From assembly GCF_963678635.1 (NCBI RefSeq), contig NC_087069.1, forward strand, positions 4,881,472 through 4,945,471: a DNA stretch of 64,000 nucleotides, read 5' to 3'. Under the pieces are notes generated by a model, which ran no database searches, had not been told where the DNA came from, and saw only the letters and a list, made by a program, of their open reading frames with translations. This DNA comes from Symsagittifera roscoffensis (lineage: Eukaryota > Xenacoelomorpha > Acoela > Convolutidae). A program made the position numbers and the translations under genes. Of this stretch, positions 40,677 through 52,839 are shown piece after piece (positions within the stretch are counted from its first letter, which is position 1; each line of letters begins with the position of its first letter).

Positions 40677-43178
40677 ATGAATCTAGACAAGTCAAGGACA
40701 CCAAAACGAGGTAATAGCTCTAGGAAATTCATACCTGAAAAGCAAAGAAAAACGATGACCGATCCTTTTGTGGATTGGATCAAGCGATCCCGGACCGATA
40801 AAGGGGAGACGGTTTCAGGCAGAATGGTTGAAACGAGAAGTCAGAAGACATCGGAAGAGCGGAAAGAACTGTTAGAAGTGGAGGTCAATACGGACCATAC
40901 CATGAACGACAACCAGGAAGTAATTGGACTGGAAGGGAGAGGCAGAAGGCTGGCGAGTGAATCTACTCCGGTAGAACAAGGCCATGATTTTGCCACTTCC
41001 ACCGGGACATTGGATCGAGAGGAGATGTCGGAACTGTCCGACATCTCGACTGAAATAGCGACAACTAGAAGATCTCCGACAGACAACACTATGATGGCAG
41101 GAGGAACTGGGAAACAAACAACGTCATCATCATTCTCAGAAAGAATGAAGAACACCTTCGGAAACATCTTTCCATTCAGCGTGGGAGGAGGAGCAGGAAA
41201 CGACGGTGAATCCCAGGAGGAAGAGGATGAAGAGGAGCAAGGGGACTTTGGATCTCAAGTCAGCCTCAATAGTTCGATCCAGGAAAATGAGGCACACGTC
41301 GGAAGAGAGACTGGAACCATGGACAAATTTGGTGTAGTGACAACGATAAACAAAGAGGCAAACACAACGGGCCAGTCAAAAGACTTCGCGATTAGGACAA
41401 GTTCAGAGCCACAAACTGGAGAGAGTAGAACCAGAGGGCTAGGCAACGCGTTAGCGGATCCTGAAATAGATAATGAAAAGACGTCGAGGCAGAGAGTTAA
41501 GGCCCGGATCTCGACCAGCACGAAGCTACCTGGGACCGACAGGGTTACACCACCACTAGTGACGAAACTCGTAGATAACGGGACAGCACTAGAGGAAGCC
41601 TTAAACAACATAGTGGACAGTTTAGGAGAACAAAACGAGCAGATGTCAATAAGGATGAGTGAACTAGAAAGGGCAGTCCACATTGAAAGAGAGAGTCTGA
41701 GGGAAGAAATAAACCGCAACAGACAAGAAGTTGGCAGGAGCGAAAAACGCTTGAAAGAAAGAACGGACGAACATATGGCGAGGAACTTGTCGCGAATGAC
41801 AAGAGAGGCGGAACAGCGAGAGTTACGCTTAAGAGACGACATGGAGAAGTTAAGAATACAACAAGAGCAGTCTCTTGGGACTCTTGACACAAAGATAGAC
41901 GCGATGATGGAGAGGCGAACTCAGGCTATCATGGATAGGTTGGACGGGCTACTAAGCAGCAAGAGTGGACCAAAAGAAGGAGAACCGAACTTGGGAGGTC
42001 CCAGCAGGGAACCGAGGGTGAACTTCAATGAACATCAAAAGAGGAAGACGTATGGATCCACTAGAGGCAGGGGCAGTTCATCAGGCTATGCCGCAAGGGG
42101 TAATGGAGCGTGGGGCCCGAACAGTAGAGCAAGTTCAACGGGGAACAGACAAACCTCTAACGAACGACCAACGCAAGGCACACATGCGACTGGGAGAAGT
42201 GATTCCGGCAACAGGGGGCATGCAAGCCCAAGGAGGAGTCATGTGGGCCAAGCGGGAAACACTCACGGCGATTCGGATTGCAGGGATGCACCGCAGACAG
42301 AGCCTTTGACGAGGTGTGAGGACACTCAAGCGGGACACTCAAGGGATGCTACGGCAATGGCCACAGCATTTGAACCCCTAAACAGGTCTTTGGAGACATT
42401 CCTGACAAGGTTATCCAGAACCAATGCACGCAGTGAGAAGTCCAGACGAGTCTTTAAGAAACCAAGATGCTATAAAGATGAATCTGATGGCTGCATTGAT
42501 ACCTGGATAGAGGTAATGAAGCTGCATTTCGAGGAAGAGGACTTGTCGGAGAGACAGGAATGCAGTGCGCTCATCAGCAACTTGGAAGGGACAGCCCTGA
42601 ACTGTGTCATGGCCAAGAAGCAATATCAACGTGACACTGCTGAGAAGATCTTCGAAATCTTGTTAAACCGTTTTGGATCAGGGGTGCAGGGGCACCAGGC
42701 GATGATGCGCTTCGAGAAACGGAGGCAACGAGAAGATGAAACGATAGACAAGTTTCTCGATGATTTGGAAATGCTGAGAAGACGCAGCCAACCGGATGAG
42801 TCAAACCGAAGGATGAACCTGGCCGTAGCCTCGAAATTCATCGATGGTGTGAAAAATGATGAACTTCGTACGATGCTAGCAACGCATTACACACCACTAT
42901 CAACTAATGCGCCAACACCGGAGGAGTTGAGGCTCAAATCAAAAGAGTATCTTTTGTTGAAACCTCCTTCGAGATCTGGATATTACAAGAACAATTATGG
43001 CAATTTTAACAACGGACCAGCAAACCAAGGGAACAATTGGTACAAACCGAGGGATGATATGGACAAGAGACGCTCTTGTGCTAATTGCAGTTCAACGGAC
43101 CATCATGTGTCAGCATGCCCAGCTTACAAACAAGGCATGAAAGCAATAGGCGTTAGCCTCGAGGACGAAGATGCGTAA
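40677..43178 (+). CDS. Giant element gag, copy B (833 codons to a premature TAA)
   Basis: N-terminal part of the gag-pol polyprotein. The start at 40677 is the first ATG of the frame; a second ATG at codon 27 (MTDPFVDW) is also possible. Content in order: basic N-terminal 30 residues, long acidic/serine-rich low-complexity region, coiled coil at about 315-430, Arg/Gly/Ser-rich region at about 450-540, a retrotransposon gag (capsid-like) domain at about 565-735 with W-I-E-V-M-K-L-H-F, and a first CCHC knuckle from C801. It ends at TAA 43176-43178, where copy A has TCA, so the stop is a mutation; the second CCHC knuckle (from 43233) lies just beyond it in the same frame. At 833 residues it is much longer than a usual gypsy gag. 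Confidence 0.88.
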   Translation: MNLDKSRTPKRGNSSRKFIPEKQRKTMTDPFVDWIKRSRTDKGETVSGRMVETRSQKTSEERKELLEVEVNTDHTMNDNQEVIGLEGRGRRLASESTPVEQGHDFATSTGTLDREEMSELSDISTEIATTRRSPTDNTMMAGGTGKQTTSSSFSERMKNTFGNIFPFSVGGGAGNDGESQEEEDEEEQGDFGSQVSLNSSIQENEAHVGRETGTMDKFGVVTTINKEANTTGQSKDFAIRTSSEPQTGESRTRGLGNALADPEIDNEKTSRQRVKARISTSTKLPGTDRVTPPLVTKLVDNGTALEEALNNIVDSLGEQNEQMSIRMSELERAVHIERESLREEINRNRQEVGRSEKRLKERTDEHMARNLSRMTREAEQRELRLRDDMEKLRIQQEQSLGTLDTKIDAMMERRTQAIMDRLDGLLSSKSGPKEGEPNLGGPSREPRVNFNEHQKRKTYGSTRGRGSSSGYAARGNGAWGPNSRASSTGNRQTSNERPTQGTHATGRSDSGNRGHASPRRSHVGQAGNTHGDSDCRDAPQTEPLTRCEDTQAGHSRDATAMATAFEPLNRSLETFLTRLSRTNARSEKSRRVFKKPRCYKDESDGCIDTWIEVMKLHFEEEDLSERQECSALISNLEGTALNCVMAKKQYQRDTAEKIFEILLNRFGSGVQGHQAMMRFEKRRQREDETIDKFLDDLEMLRRRSQPDESNRRMNLAVASKFIDGVKNDELRTMLATHYTPLSTNAPTPEELRLKSKEYLLLKPPSRSGYYKNNYGNFNNGPANQGNNWYKPRDDMDKRRSCANCSSTDHHVSACPAYKQGMKAIGVSLEDEDA

Positions 43179-44550
43179 GAGTTGGACCATGAGGATTTCA
43201 TGAGAGGAGTAATTGCGAAATTCGGCCCGAGGTGTTTCTTTTGCAACTTGGAAGGTCATTTTAAATCAGATTGTCCGCAGTTCTGGGATGCAGTGGCAGA
43301 CATTAAGCATCCAAGACATGAAGAAGCTTTGTCAGGAGTGAAAGCCAGCAAGGCTCGACTTTTGAGTGAAGCAGAAGCACGCAGAATTGATAAACCTCAA
43401 GAGCTGGCGGCAAAGAAAATGCAAGCGGTAATAGAGGAGACACGTGAGCCGGAACCAGCAACTGCGGCTCACGACTTCAAGATCGATTATAAGGCAGCCG
43501 CGAGGGATGCTCTAAATAGAGTGCTGCAGGAACTAGTGACGAAAGAGATCGAACAAAAAGTGAAACTTGAACTGGAGAAGAATAACTTCAGGAGCAACTG
43601 AATACCTTCGAAGCAACGGAGTTCGAGGAAACCAAAGCACCAAGCAGTTTGAGCATGAAGCTTAATGTGATCTCCGGTCAGAGGTTCGGCATGGTGCCGC
43701 AAGGAAGCAAGATACAGTCGATAATCTCAGTGGCTGGACATCAGGTGATCAGAAATCTGAGTGAACCATCCGAGTTCACTTTGATGCATTTGGACACATA
43801 TGCAGATTATCTGAGGCAGGTGGAGCCACGCACCGAGTCGAGAGCTGTGCGAGCACTACTAACGACGGGTGGCCCTCGCATGAAGAAACTTCATGGACGC
43901 TACCTAGATGTCTATGGGACGTATCAAGTATTGCTGAACGTGGATGGAATCAGTATTTACACCAGGACTTATGTAACAACAGATGATGACCATGTGGGGC
44001 AGATCTATTTGGGAGAAGAGGAACTCAAGGTCCGCAGGATAGGCCATGACGCCATGATGGAACAGGACGCAGTACACATTGGGTATGAAGCAGATGTGAC
44101 CGCACATCTGCTCGACACCAACGGAACAAAACTCGGAGTCACAGGGCTTCTGGACACAGGAGCGGTGGTGAGTGTGATGCCGATAAAAACTTGGGAAAGA
44201 ATGGGCTTCACGCGGGAAGATCTAATTCCAACGAATCTCCGACTGGCCGCCGCCAATCGAGGAGCTATCTACGTGGCCGGGAGAACACCAATAACGGTCC
44301 TCCACATGGGAGGACGGGATCTTTGGATGAGCTTCCCGGTGGTAGAGAATCTGGACGACGCCGACCAATTCATCTTGGGCAGAGATTTTGTCAGGAATTT
44401 TGACGTGATGATTGACTTGAACAACGGTCTGATACGGATTAGAAACCCGGACCGAAAGTATGTTAAGAGACCAATTAATAGGATAATAACAGACGAAAAC
44501 AAGGTACCATTTTTTTAGATAGAAAAGTAAAATTACAACCAGGACAAGCT
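43179..44550 (+). pseudogene. Giant element second knuckle, linker and protease, copy B (broken)
   Basis: Continues in the gag frame after the TAA through the second CCHC knuckle and a Glu-rich helical linker to 43601, where loss of one base shifts the frame. The protease is then read at 43649-44518: LLDTGAVVSVMP has DTG at 44153-44161. A further one-base loss in a T run near 44510 shifts into the RT frame. Cleavage of the polyprotein would depend on this retropepsin-type enzyme, which works as a dimer. Confidence 0.8.
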
Positions 44551-47535
44551 GTGGTAGCAATTTTTAGAATGAGAAATTTGAATTCGTTAAGTGATAGTAA
44601 ACAGGTTTGCTTAGTACCGAATCCAAATAGTCAGAGTTCGGTGATTTTAGGCCGGAGCTTCTCGGTAACGCGAAACGGACTGTGTGTCAGTGTGTTGTTG
44701 AACACACTGGACACCACGGTTTCAATCCAGCGTGGAAAGAAGCTTGGCTACGCTTTGCCGATGAGGACCGACTATGAGGAGACACAAAACTTGAAGAAAT
44801 ATAGTGTGAAAGACTGTCCTTATCACGCCAATAAAGATAAAATTTTAAAGAGGATTAATGAATTAAAATCTATTCATAAATTGTTTTCAATGAAATCCGA
44901 GACGGACGACGGCTTATCAAGCTGCTCGAATTTTCCGGAACGCCCCTCGTCATATGAACTAGAATCTGACAAACCGGTTTTGCCAGAGATAGAACATTTA
45001 AAAGGGAAAATAGGTGAGGGAGATTTCAAAAAATTGCGGGACCTCCTAAATCGGAACGCAGATGTATTTTCAAAACATAAGGCGGATATCGGTTGCTGTA
45101 ATTTCGTCGAACACGAAATCGAACTAGAAGAGGGCGCCGTTCCCCATAGGGAAGGCGCAAGGCGAATGACGCCACACAAATCGGAAGCGTGCCGAGCGGA
45201 AATAGAAATGTTGCTTGAATACGATATGATAGAGCCCTCGAAATTGCCATGGGCTTGCGGAGTAGTAATGGCGAAAAAGAAAGGGGGGCAGCTTAGATTT
45301 TGTTGCGACTTTCGTTACTTGAACGCGGTAACGATAAAAGATGCGTACCCGATACCGCGAATAGACGAGAGCCTATCTAAGCTTGGTGATGCCAAGTTCT
45401 TCACCACATTGGACTTAGGCTCTGCCTTCTGGCAGGTCCCCCTGCGAAAGAAGGACAGAGAGAAGACCGGATTCGCGTGCGAATTGGGATTGTACCAGTC
45501 GAAGAGGATGCCCTTCGGCTTGTGCAATGCAACGGCCACTTTTCAAAGACTGATGGCTCAGGCTTTGACGAAAGTGACCAAGAAGTACGGGAATCTCGTG
45601 ATGTGTTACGTGGATGACGTAGTCATAGCGACACCGACCCTGGAAGACCACATTGATAGGCTCGATGAAGTCTTTGGATGCATGAAAAGAGCAGGATTAA
45701 AGTGCAAACCATCGAAATGTGAAATCCTTAGGGACTCGATTAAGTACACAGGAAGAATGGTGGATAGGCATGGTGTGAGGCCGGACCCGGAAGCAGTGGA
45801 AGCAGTGTTGACATGGAAAGCCCCCAGAACGGACACACAGCTCCTGAGCTTCCTAGGGTTTGCCAATTACTACCGAGAATTCATAAAAGGATATGCGGAC
45901 AAGGTGTACCCGATGCAGAAGCTGATGCGCAACAAAGCGAAAAAGTTCGAATGGAACGATGAGGCACAGGTTGCTTTCGAGAACATAAAGCGGGAACTGT
46001 GCGAAGCGCCAGTGCTGGGCATGCCTACAGAAAAGGGCATGTATGTTCTCGACACAGACGCATCGGTGGTGGCCATCTCAGGAATCTTGCATCAAGAGCA
46101 AGAATGGAACGGAAGAACAGTTCTCCGTCCCATTGCATACGGCAGCAAAGTCTTGAGTGACACAGAGATGAAATATGGCGCACCAAAAGCAGAAATGTTT
46201 GTAGTAGTCACCTTCGTGGAGAAGTACCGTGCATACTTGGGGAGCGCTCCCTTCAAGTTACGCGTGGACAACAGAGCGTTATCCTGGTTGAAGACCTACT
46301 CGATGGATCAGAGTTATATTGGTAGATGGATAGTAAGACTGGATGGCTACCATATGATAATCGAACATCACGAACAGGCGGAAATAAAGGAGGGATTCTC
46401 GTTTCTGGACAAAGAAACTTATGAAGCGCTTCCCTTAACGAGATGGTTGGATAAGTCTGGCCATCCAATTCCAGGGCACCCTGAGTTACCTGTAGAGAAA
46501 GCAGCCGAGATAAAGATCCTGTCCAAGGAGGACCCGGTCCCCTTGGATTTGTTGCTGCGCTCGAACCTGGTCCAGCAAGAACTCTCTCGCATGAATATAA
46601 ACAGCCTCTCATTATTGGATAAAACGGTGCAAGTCACACCACAAGTGATGCGGATGCTGGGTGGATTGTTAGAAAGAGAAGTGACCAGAGATGACCCCGA
46701 GTGGACAGCAGCAGTGGCATCGCTAACAGTCAGTGAGAAGGTGAAGATCATGCCGTCCAGACGACAGCACGAAGAGAACGAGAGGGATTGTAGGACAATA
46801 GTTCAGCAACTAGTATCCTCAATACCCCAAGAGATTTTAACCAGTAAATCTTACGGACAGAAAGAACAGGGGAGCAGCAAGCGAAAGAAAACCGTCACCT
46901 TTGTGGACCGGGATAAAGAGGGTGAAGAGCTAGAACAAAATCTGCTGCAGGACTATTTGTCCGGGGAGACGGATAATGAGAAGAACCAGCGATCACAAGA
47001 TCAACACCCGGGACAAGGAAATTTGTCCGGGGAGTCTGAGATAGACGAGGAAATTCCTGATGAGAAACAGGACCTCGAGCAAAAGGTTTTGTCAGGGGAG
47101 TTCAGATGGATGCAAAGAAAGCACAGACATGATCTGGAGGAGCGTGCAGTCTCCAGCACAACCTCTTCGACGGCGGATAATTCAGGAAGCTCAGGAATGG
47201 ACACCTATTCAGACAGGAATTCGAGCTCGGGATCGGAACTGTCAGAACTAGCGATACACACGCTACTAGTGGAAACTCGGGCAAGGGACCTGGACAGAGA
47301 GGTGTACCAGGATCCTGACAGTGATCGCTACCTAATACCAAGCGAAAGAGTCTTTGATAACGCAGCGGATGACTTAGAAACGATAGCGGTATCGAAACTT
47401 TCGATAAGCCTGTTGCCGCAGAAAGAGGTAGTCAGGACTGATCTTCAGCCGTTTGAACAAGAAACACAACCGTTGGCGAAGATTTGGTGCGTTAAGATGG
47501 AAGAAGACACACATCAGGCCCAACGAGCTGAATAG
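44551..47535 (+). CDS. Giant element reverse transcriptase and RNase H, copy B (open 994-codon piece)
   Basis: Complete RT: FCCDFRYLN, a TLDLGSAFWQVPL block with the first catalytic Asp, RMPFGLCNATATFQ, and the catalytic YVDD at 45607-45618, then the thumb and connection. RNase H follows with LDTDASVVAI. Compared with copy A, 78 bp near 46369 are missing in frame, removing the H-x-N-A-D-x-L-S block, so RNase H lacks a catalytic residue. The remaining C-terminal part is a linker of unknown function before integrase. One extra base near 47517 ends the frame. Copy A has the opposite state: broken RT and complete RNase H. Confidence 0.9.
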   Translation: MVAIFRMRNLNSLSDSKQVCLVPNPNSQSSVILGRSFSVTRNGLCVSVLLNTLDTTVSIQRGKKLGYALPMRTDYEETQNLKKYSVKDCPYHANKDKILKRINELKSIHKLFSMKSETDDGLSSCSNFPERPSSYELESDKPVLPEIEHLKGKIGEGDFKKLRDLLNRNADVFSKHKADIGCCNFVEHEIELEEGAVPHREGARRMTPHKSEACRAEIEMLLEYDMIEPSKLPWACGVVMAKKKGGQLRFCCDFRYLNAVTIKDAYPIPRIDESLSKLGDAKFFTTLDLGSAFWQVPLRKKDREKTGFACELGLYQSKRMPFGLCNATATFQRLMAQALTKVTKKYGNLVMCYVDDVVIATPTLEDHIDRLDEVFGCMKRAGLKCKPSKCEILRDSIKYTGRMVDRHGVRPDPEAVEAVLTWKAPRTDTQLLSFLGFANYYREFIKGYADKVYPMQKLMRNKAKKFEWNDEAQVAFENIKRELCEAPVLGMPTEKGMYVLDTDASVVAISGILHQEQEWNGRTVLRPIAYGSKVLSDTEMKYGAPKAEMFVVVTFVEKYRAYLGSAPFKLRVDNRALSWLKTYSMDQSYIGRWIVRLDGYHMIIEHHEQAEIKEGFSFLDKETYEALPLTRWLDKSGHPIPGHPELPVEKAAEIKILSKEDPVPLDLLLRSNLVQQELSRMNINSLSLLDKTVQVTPQVMRMLGGLLEREVTRDDPEWTAAVASLTVSEKVKIMPSRRQHEENERDCRTIVQQLVSSIPQEILTSKSYGQKEQGSSKRKKTVTFVDRDKEGEELEQNLLQDYLSGETDNEKNQRSQDQHPGQGNLSGESEIDEEIPDEKQDLEQKVLSGEFRWMQRKHRHDLEERAVSSTTSSTADNSGSSGMDTYSDRNSSSGSELSELAIHTLLVETRARDLDREVYQDPDSDRYLIPSERVFDNAADDLETIAVSKLSISLLPQKEVVRTDLQPFEQETQPLAKIWCVKMEEDTHQAQRAE

Positions 47536-50291
47536 TCAGATGAGGGTCATGAAGACATATTTGAAGGCGAGATACAGACTCTCGGACCTTCTAAGAGCGC
47601 AGATAAATGATCGCATGACAAGCAACCTGAAAAGGTGGATCGAGAATGGTTCTCCGGATAAAGGGGACCTCGAGGAGGATAGTTATCGCATCCTGAGACA
47701 ATACTTCATGCAGAAGGAAGGGAGGTTATATTTGAACAAGGACGGGATCGTGGCTTGCAAAAGAAGAGAGGAAGACAGAGTCCTATACAAGTATAACGCG
47801 ATAGTGTTACTGCAATTCTATCAGACAGAACTATTATTCAGGTCACATGATCAGATGGGCCATCAGGGGATCGACAAAGTATATCAGAGGATCCTGAAGC
47901 GCTTTGAGTGGCCTGGGATGAAAAAAGCATGCGAGAAATGGGTAACAGCATGTCTGTCATGCCAACAGGTCAAGGATTCAAGGAAGTTGCGATTTCCTTT
48001 ACAATCGACCGAGTCGTCTGAATTCAACGAGGTGGTGCAAATAGATCACCAAAATATATGCATGACAGACAATGGTTAAAATCAGGTGCTGGTCATGATA
48101 GATCATTTCACGAAGTATGCAGAGGCCGTGCCCTGCATAACTGCCTCGGCGGAAGAGACATGCGACCACCTGATCAATACGTGGATAGCAAGACATGGTT
48201 GTCCGATGACGTTTCAATCGGATAATGGAACAGCTTTCGTAGGAGAGCTTACGAAAGAGCTTATGAGACGCTCACAGGTCGCTCAGGCTCACTCCACGAC
48301 ATACCATCCTCAGACGAATGGCTTAGTGGAAAGACAGAACAGGACGTTAGTGTCGATGCTGAGAGTATATTGTTCCAGGTACATGACAGATTGGGACAGA
48401 TACCTTCCAGAGGTGATGGGAGCATATAACAGCTTGCAACACTCCACCACTGGAGTCAGTCCACACATGATGCTAACTGGACACGAAAAGTCTTACCCTT
48501 AACCTTCTTCTACCCAGAATATGAGGAAAAGAAAACATCCCCACAGGTCTACGTGAGGGATGTGATCAGACGCCAACAGGAGTTGAACGATTTGTGTAGA
48601 CGAAATACTCAGCAGGCACAGGCAAGGCAGAGGAAAAGATTCGACAAGAAAGCAGCTGGTGCAAAGGCTTACTCGGTGGGAGACTACGTATGGGTATTCC
48701 AGAACGTTATACCACCGAAAGGGACAAAAAAGCTCCTAAAAAATGGAGGGGACCCTTCATGATTACAGAGGTGCATCAGGAGGGACGCTTTTATAGACTG
48801 AGTACTGGCCGAGCCGCCCACTACGAGAATATAAAGCCACACAATCCATCGACAGAAGACTGGTGTATACCTGCAGACATGGAAGAAGGGGATTATCTAA
48901 TGATGGATCCTGCTTGTGAGGTCAATGAAAAAGGCACCAGGGAGAAGAACGATGGAAACGAAGTCGTAGAGGAAGGTACGGGTAACAGCATGTCTGTCAT
49001 GCCAACAGGTCAAGGATCCAAGGAAGTTGCGATTTCCTTTACAATCGATCGAGTCGTCTGAATTCAACGAGGTGGTGCAAATAGATCACCAAAAGATATG
49101 CATGACAGACAATGGTTATAATCAGGTGCTGGTCATGATAGATCATTTCACGAAGTATGCAGAGGCCGTGCCCTGCATAACTGCCTCGGCGGAAGAGACA
49201 TGCGACCACCTGATCAATACGTGGATAGCAAGACATGGTTGTCCGATGACGTTTCAATCGGATAATGGAACAGCTTTCGTAGGAGAGCTTACGAAAGAGC
49301 TTATGAGACGCTCACAGGTCGCTCAGGCTCACTCCACGACATACCATCCTCAGACGAATGGCTTAGTGGAAAGACAGAACAGGACGTTAGTGTCGATGCT
49401 GAGAGTATATTGTTCCAGGTACATGACAGATTGGGACAGATACCTTCCAGAGGTGATGGGAGCATATAACAGCACGCAACACTCCACCACTGGAGTCAGT
49501 CCACACATGATGCTAACTGGACACGAAAAGTCTTTACCCTTAACCTTCTTCTACCCAGAATATGAGGAAAAGAAAACATCCCCACAGGTCTACGTGAGGG
49601 ATGTGATCAGACGCCAACAGGAGTTGAACGATTTGTGTAGACGAAATACTCAGCAGGCACAGGCAAGGCAGAGGAAAAGATTCGACAAGAAAGCAGCTGG
49701 TGCAAAGGCTTACTCGGTGGGAGACTACGTATGGGTATTCCAGAACGTTATACCACCGAAAGGGACAAAAAAGCTCCTAAAAAATGGAGGGGACCCTTCA
49801 TGATTACAGAGGTGCATCAGGAGGGACGCTTTTATAGACTGAGTACTGGCCGAGCCGCCCACTACGAGAATATAAAGCCACACAATCCATCGACAGAAGA
49901 CTGGTGTATACCTGCAGACATGGAAGAAGGGGATTATCTAATGATGGATCCTGCTTGTGAGGTCAATGAAAAAGGCACCAGGGAGAAGAACGATGGAAAC
50001 GAAGTCGTAGAGGAAGGTACGGATACACCGCTGGACCTGGATCCGAACGAACAGATCGAAGCGGACGATGAAACCTTACCCTACGCAGAGGAAGATTGGC
50101 AGGATCCCGAACAGATAGAGGTTCCCAAGAACTTGGAACCGGATCTTCCGTTCACCATACAGACTCGTCAGAAGGACGGGATGAGACCAAGAAAGAAATA
50201 CAATCCTTACGGTGACGACTTTGTAGTGGATAGGATAGATCTAAAGAAGATAGTGGAGGAAGTAGTGGGTCTAGAGGAAATAACTGTGTGA
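47536..50291 (+). pseudogene. Giant element integrase and tail, copy B (tandemly duplicated and broken)
   Basis: The frame resumes at 47453-48079 with the zinc finger H-D-Q-M-G-H...CLSC (first His retained, unlike copy A), then stops at TAT-to-TAA, 48077-48079. The DDE core is present twice because 47941-48980 is duplicated at 48981-50020. The first copy is broken by the TAA and by loss of a T near 48492; the second reads through 49027-49803 with all three acidic residues. Both copies share a one-base loss near 48732 and 49772 that breaks the GPY/F module. The tail then runs to TGA at 50289-50291 (TCA in copy A). Confidence 0.85.
47941..50020 (+). repeat. 1,040-bp tandem duplication inside integrase
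   Basis: 47941-48980 and 48981-50020 match nearly base for base. The first unit carries a TAA (48077), an extra T loss (near 48492) and a few substitutions that the second does not have. The joint is ...GGTACG|GGTAACAG. Outside the duplication, sequence continues as in copy A on both sides. Confidence 0.93.
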
Positions 50292-51239
50292 CAAGACATT
50301 GACAAAGTCGATGATCACGACGATGAGTGGGTTGACGACTGGTCGAAACCCGAGGTAGAATTCGACGACGAGCAACAGCAGTCATATGAACAAGACTTGA
50401 CGAACCTGCGTGTCTTAGAGTGGCTGAATGAAACGACCTCGGATCCAGAGGAGACCAGCGTCACGATTCAAGACGTAGATCGTGAAAGCATGAAATACAT
50501 CAAGACCGAACGAGATGATCCTTCCTGGGCTGCCCAGGAAGGACGACTACTCATCCCAGCTTCTAACCTTGACTTGATACCCGGTATGCGATCGACGGGG
50601 ACGTCGATGAATGTTTTTGTCCGGGGAGTGGGGTTAGGACTTACCCACACTGAAAATTTGGTAATAAAAAAATTAAGAATAGCAAGAGAAACAGGAGACT
50701 TAGAAGCAGAATCAGGCGAAGAGCCTAAGAAACCTGACATAGGCAGGGTAGTTGAGTCATATTTTAACTGACCAAATGAATATTCAAGTAACATAATACT
50801 AACAGACAGTGATTTCATACTCACAAACAGAACATGTGCGATAGCAATCACCGCAGACATGAGTTTTAGGACAGCGTTAGCGGCAGATTTTAAGAGAGAA
50901 TACAAAAACGTGGATTTCCTTTGGAAGCAAAGACCAGGGATAGGGGGCGTAGCAGCCTTACCTCCGGCGGCGTCGCAGATACCGGGAAAATACTTGTGCT
51001 TCTTGGTAACGAGGGCGACGGAGAAGCAGCACGTGGACCCAGAGAACCTAGTCTTGTCTTTGACAAGGCTGAGGGACTTCCTTGTCGAAATGGACGTGAA
51101 GGAGCTCTCGCTTCCAGTGTACGATCCAAACAGAGGAAGACTGCATCCTCGGGAATTGTACGCGCTTGTACACGTGATATTCTCTGATACGAACATACAA
51201 GTATATCTACATAAGAAATATTACTTAAGTATAGGCTGA
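50292..51239 (+). pseudogene. Giant element pol tail with macro-like domain, copy B
   Basis: The acidic tail is open from 50397 to TGA 50769-50771 (TTA in copy A). The macro-like domain then reads open from about 50772 to the normal end of pol at 51239 (final residues YYLSIG as in copy A). Domain blocks are the same as in copy A, with IAITADMSFRTALAADF at the start and GIGGVAALPPAASQIPGK in the middle. Differences from copy A are mostly conservative. Confidence 0.75.
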
Positions 51240-51637
51240 GTGATGTGCGAGAGAGTGTTAGGCCAAAGACTAAGTTGTATGTAATAGGTGATATGTGTGT
51301 TATGTTATGTTATGTTATGTGTTAGGTTATTAAGATCATGGGTAAGTATGGGTTAGTGACCATGAACAACTAAATGACGATCTTGGGAATAGATCCAAAG
51401 TTTGGACTGTCCGATCTTAGGTCGAATTCCAAAATTTTAGAAACCAATTGATTTTAAAAAATTTTAGGATGAATATCTTTTTATCTGAACTGTTTTTAAG
51501 CAAATTTTAACGACATATGTTAGGGTGAAACAGACAAGTGTGATATTTGTGACTTCTTTTCTAGATCCTGATTGATCATTTAATAACTCACTTGAGTCAA
51601 ATATCGAATCGAATCAAATCAAACTTGAAAGAATAGA
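51240..51637 (+). other. Spacer between pol and second frame, copy B
   Basis: 398 bp without a gene, closely similar to 27405-27801. Keeps the TTATG repeat near 51300 and the acceptor-like CTTCTTTTCTAG ending at 51564, 74 bp before the ATG of the second frame. The upstream CTGAC of copy A is CAGAC here. Confidence 0.5.
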
Positions 51638-52839
51638 ATGGACAATTTCAACTTGGATGAATTGATGGACCTGGCAGAGGCATATGTAGGACCGATGATA
51701 GATGCGATCTATCGTCGGCTGATCGATCGAGACTTCGCTCTGGAGGACCCAGAGTTAGTCATGTTGCTGACCGCCCTGATCAACATCTTGGGGCACGACA
51801 ACCGTGGGGACCGCCCCACGGAAGTCCTGTTGATGGCAGCATATGGAGAAAGAGGAGTACTAGACCGCCCGAACATGAGAGTGATGAGGTGGAGAAACGG
51901 GGCTCTCTCAGGGAGTGACTTGGCGAATGAGCCTGGATTGGGAAGTTCTAGGACTTACCAACCAGGTGAGATGCCAATGCCCTCCAAGCCCAAACCTGGG
52001 CTGACGAGAATGCATCGGGAGATGAACAGCTAGGCGACCTCGTCTGGTTCACCACTGAGAGCAGCTGTGCCACCAAAAAGGGCGAAAGTAGGACAGGAAG
52101 TTCAGACGAACCAAACCATGCAAGGTCTGGATGAGATGAACGAAGAACTGAAAAGTACGAAGAAGGAGCTGGACGATATGACCAGAAGCATGCTCCAGAT
52201 GGAGGAAGATCGGGACATGTGGAGAAAGTTGTTTGAAGACTGCAACAAAAAGCAGGGTCAAGAGATTGAGCGCTTAAGGCAGGAATACAAAGAGCGATCG
52301 GAGCAGATGGCGTTGACAACGGCCGTGGAGAAAGTGATACCTGCAAGGGATATTCCTCGTGGGGAGTCCCCGATGGAGCTCTTGACGCCTCGAGAAATGA
52401 GTCAAACAACGGAGACACGACCTCCAGTAGAGACAAATCGAGTAACGATCCCGGATCCTAGTGACACCTTGGGTGACCCCATCGTAGAACAGACAGTGAG
52501 GAAACTGATAGAGACAGCTGGACGACTGGTCGCTAACAAGAATGCGCCAGGTTCCGGGGTGACTGCACCCTATGGAACGATTGACGATACGGGCAGATTA
52601 CAACTCTCCCAGACCGTGATCAGACAAGGGATAAGTAACGTGACACCACTCATGGGGAGCTCGAGAATCCCAGAGAGAAGAGTACGGAAGATGCCAGCGA
52701 AGAAAGTGTCTCGCATAATAGACGTGCAAAAGAATAATCAATTGAAATACACTTTCACGGGAGTTCCGGAGACAGATCCGAGGGCCTGCTTCAATCGAGC
52801 TACTTGGAGCCCGGCTGTAAACCTGCAGCAACCACCACT

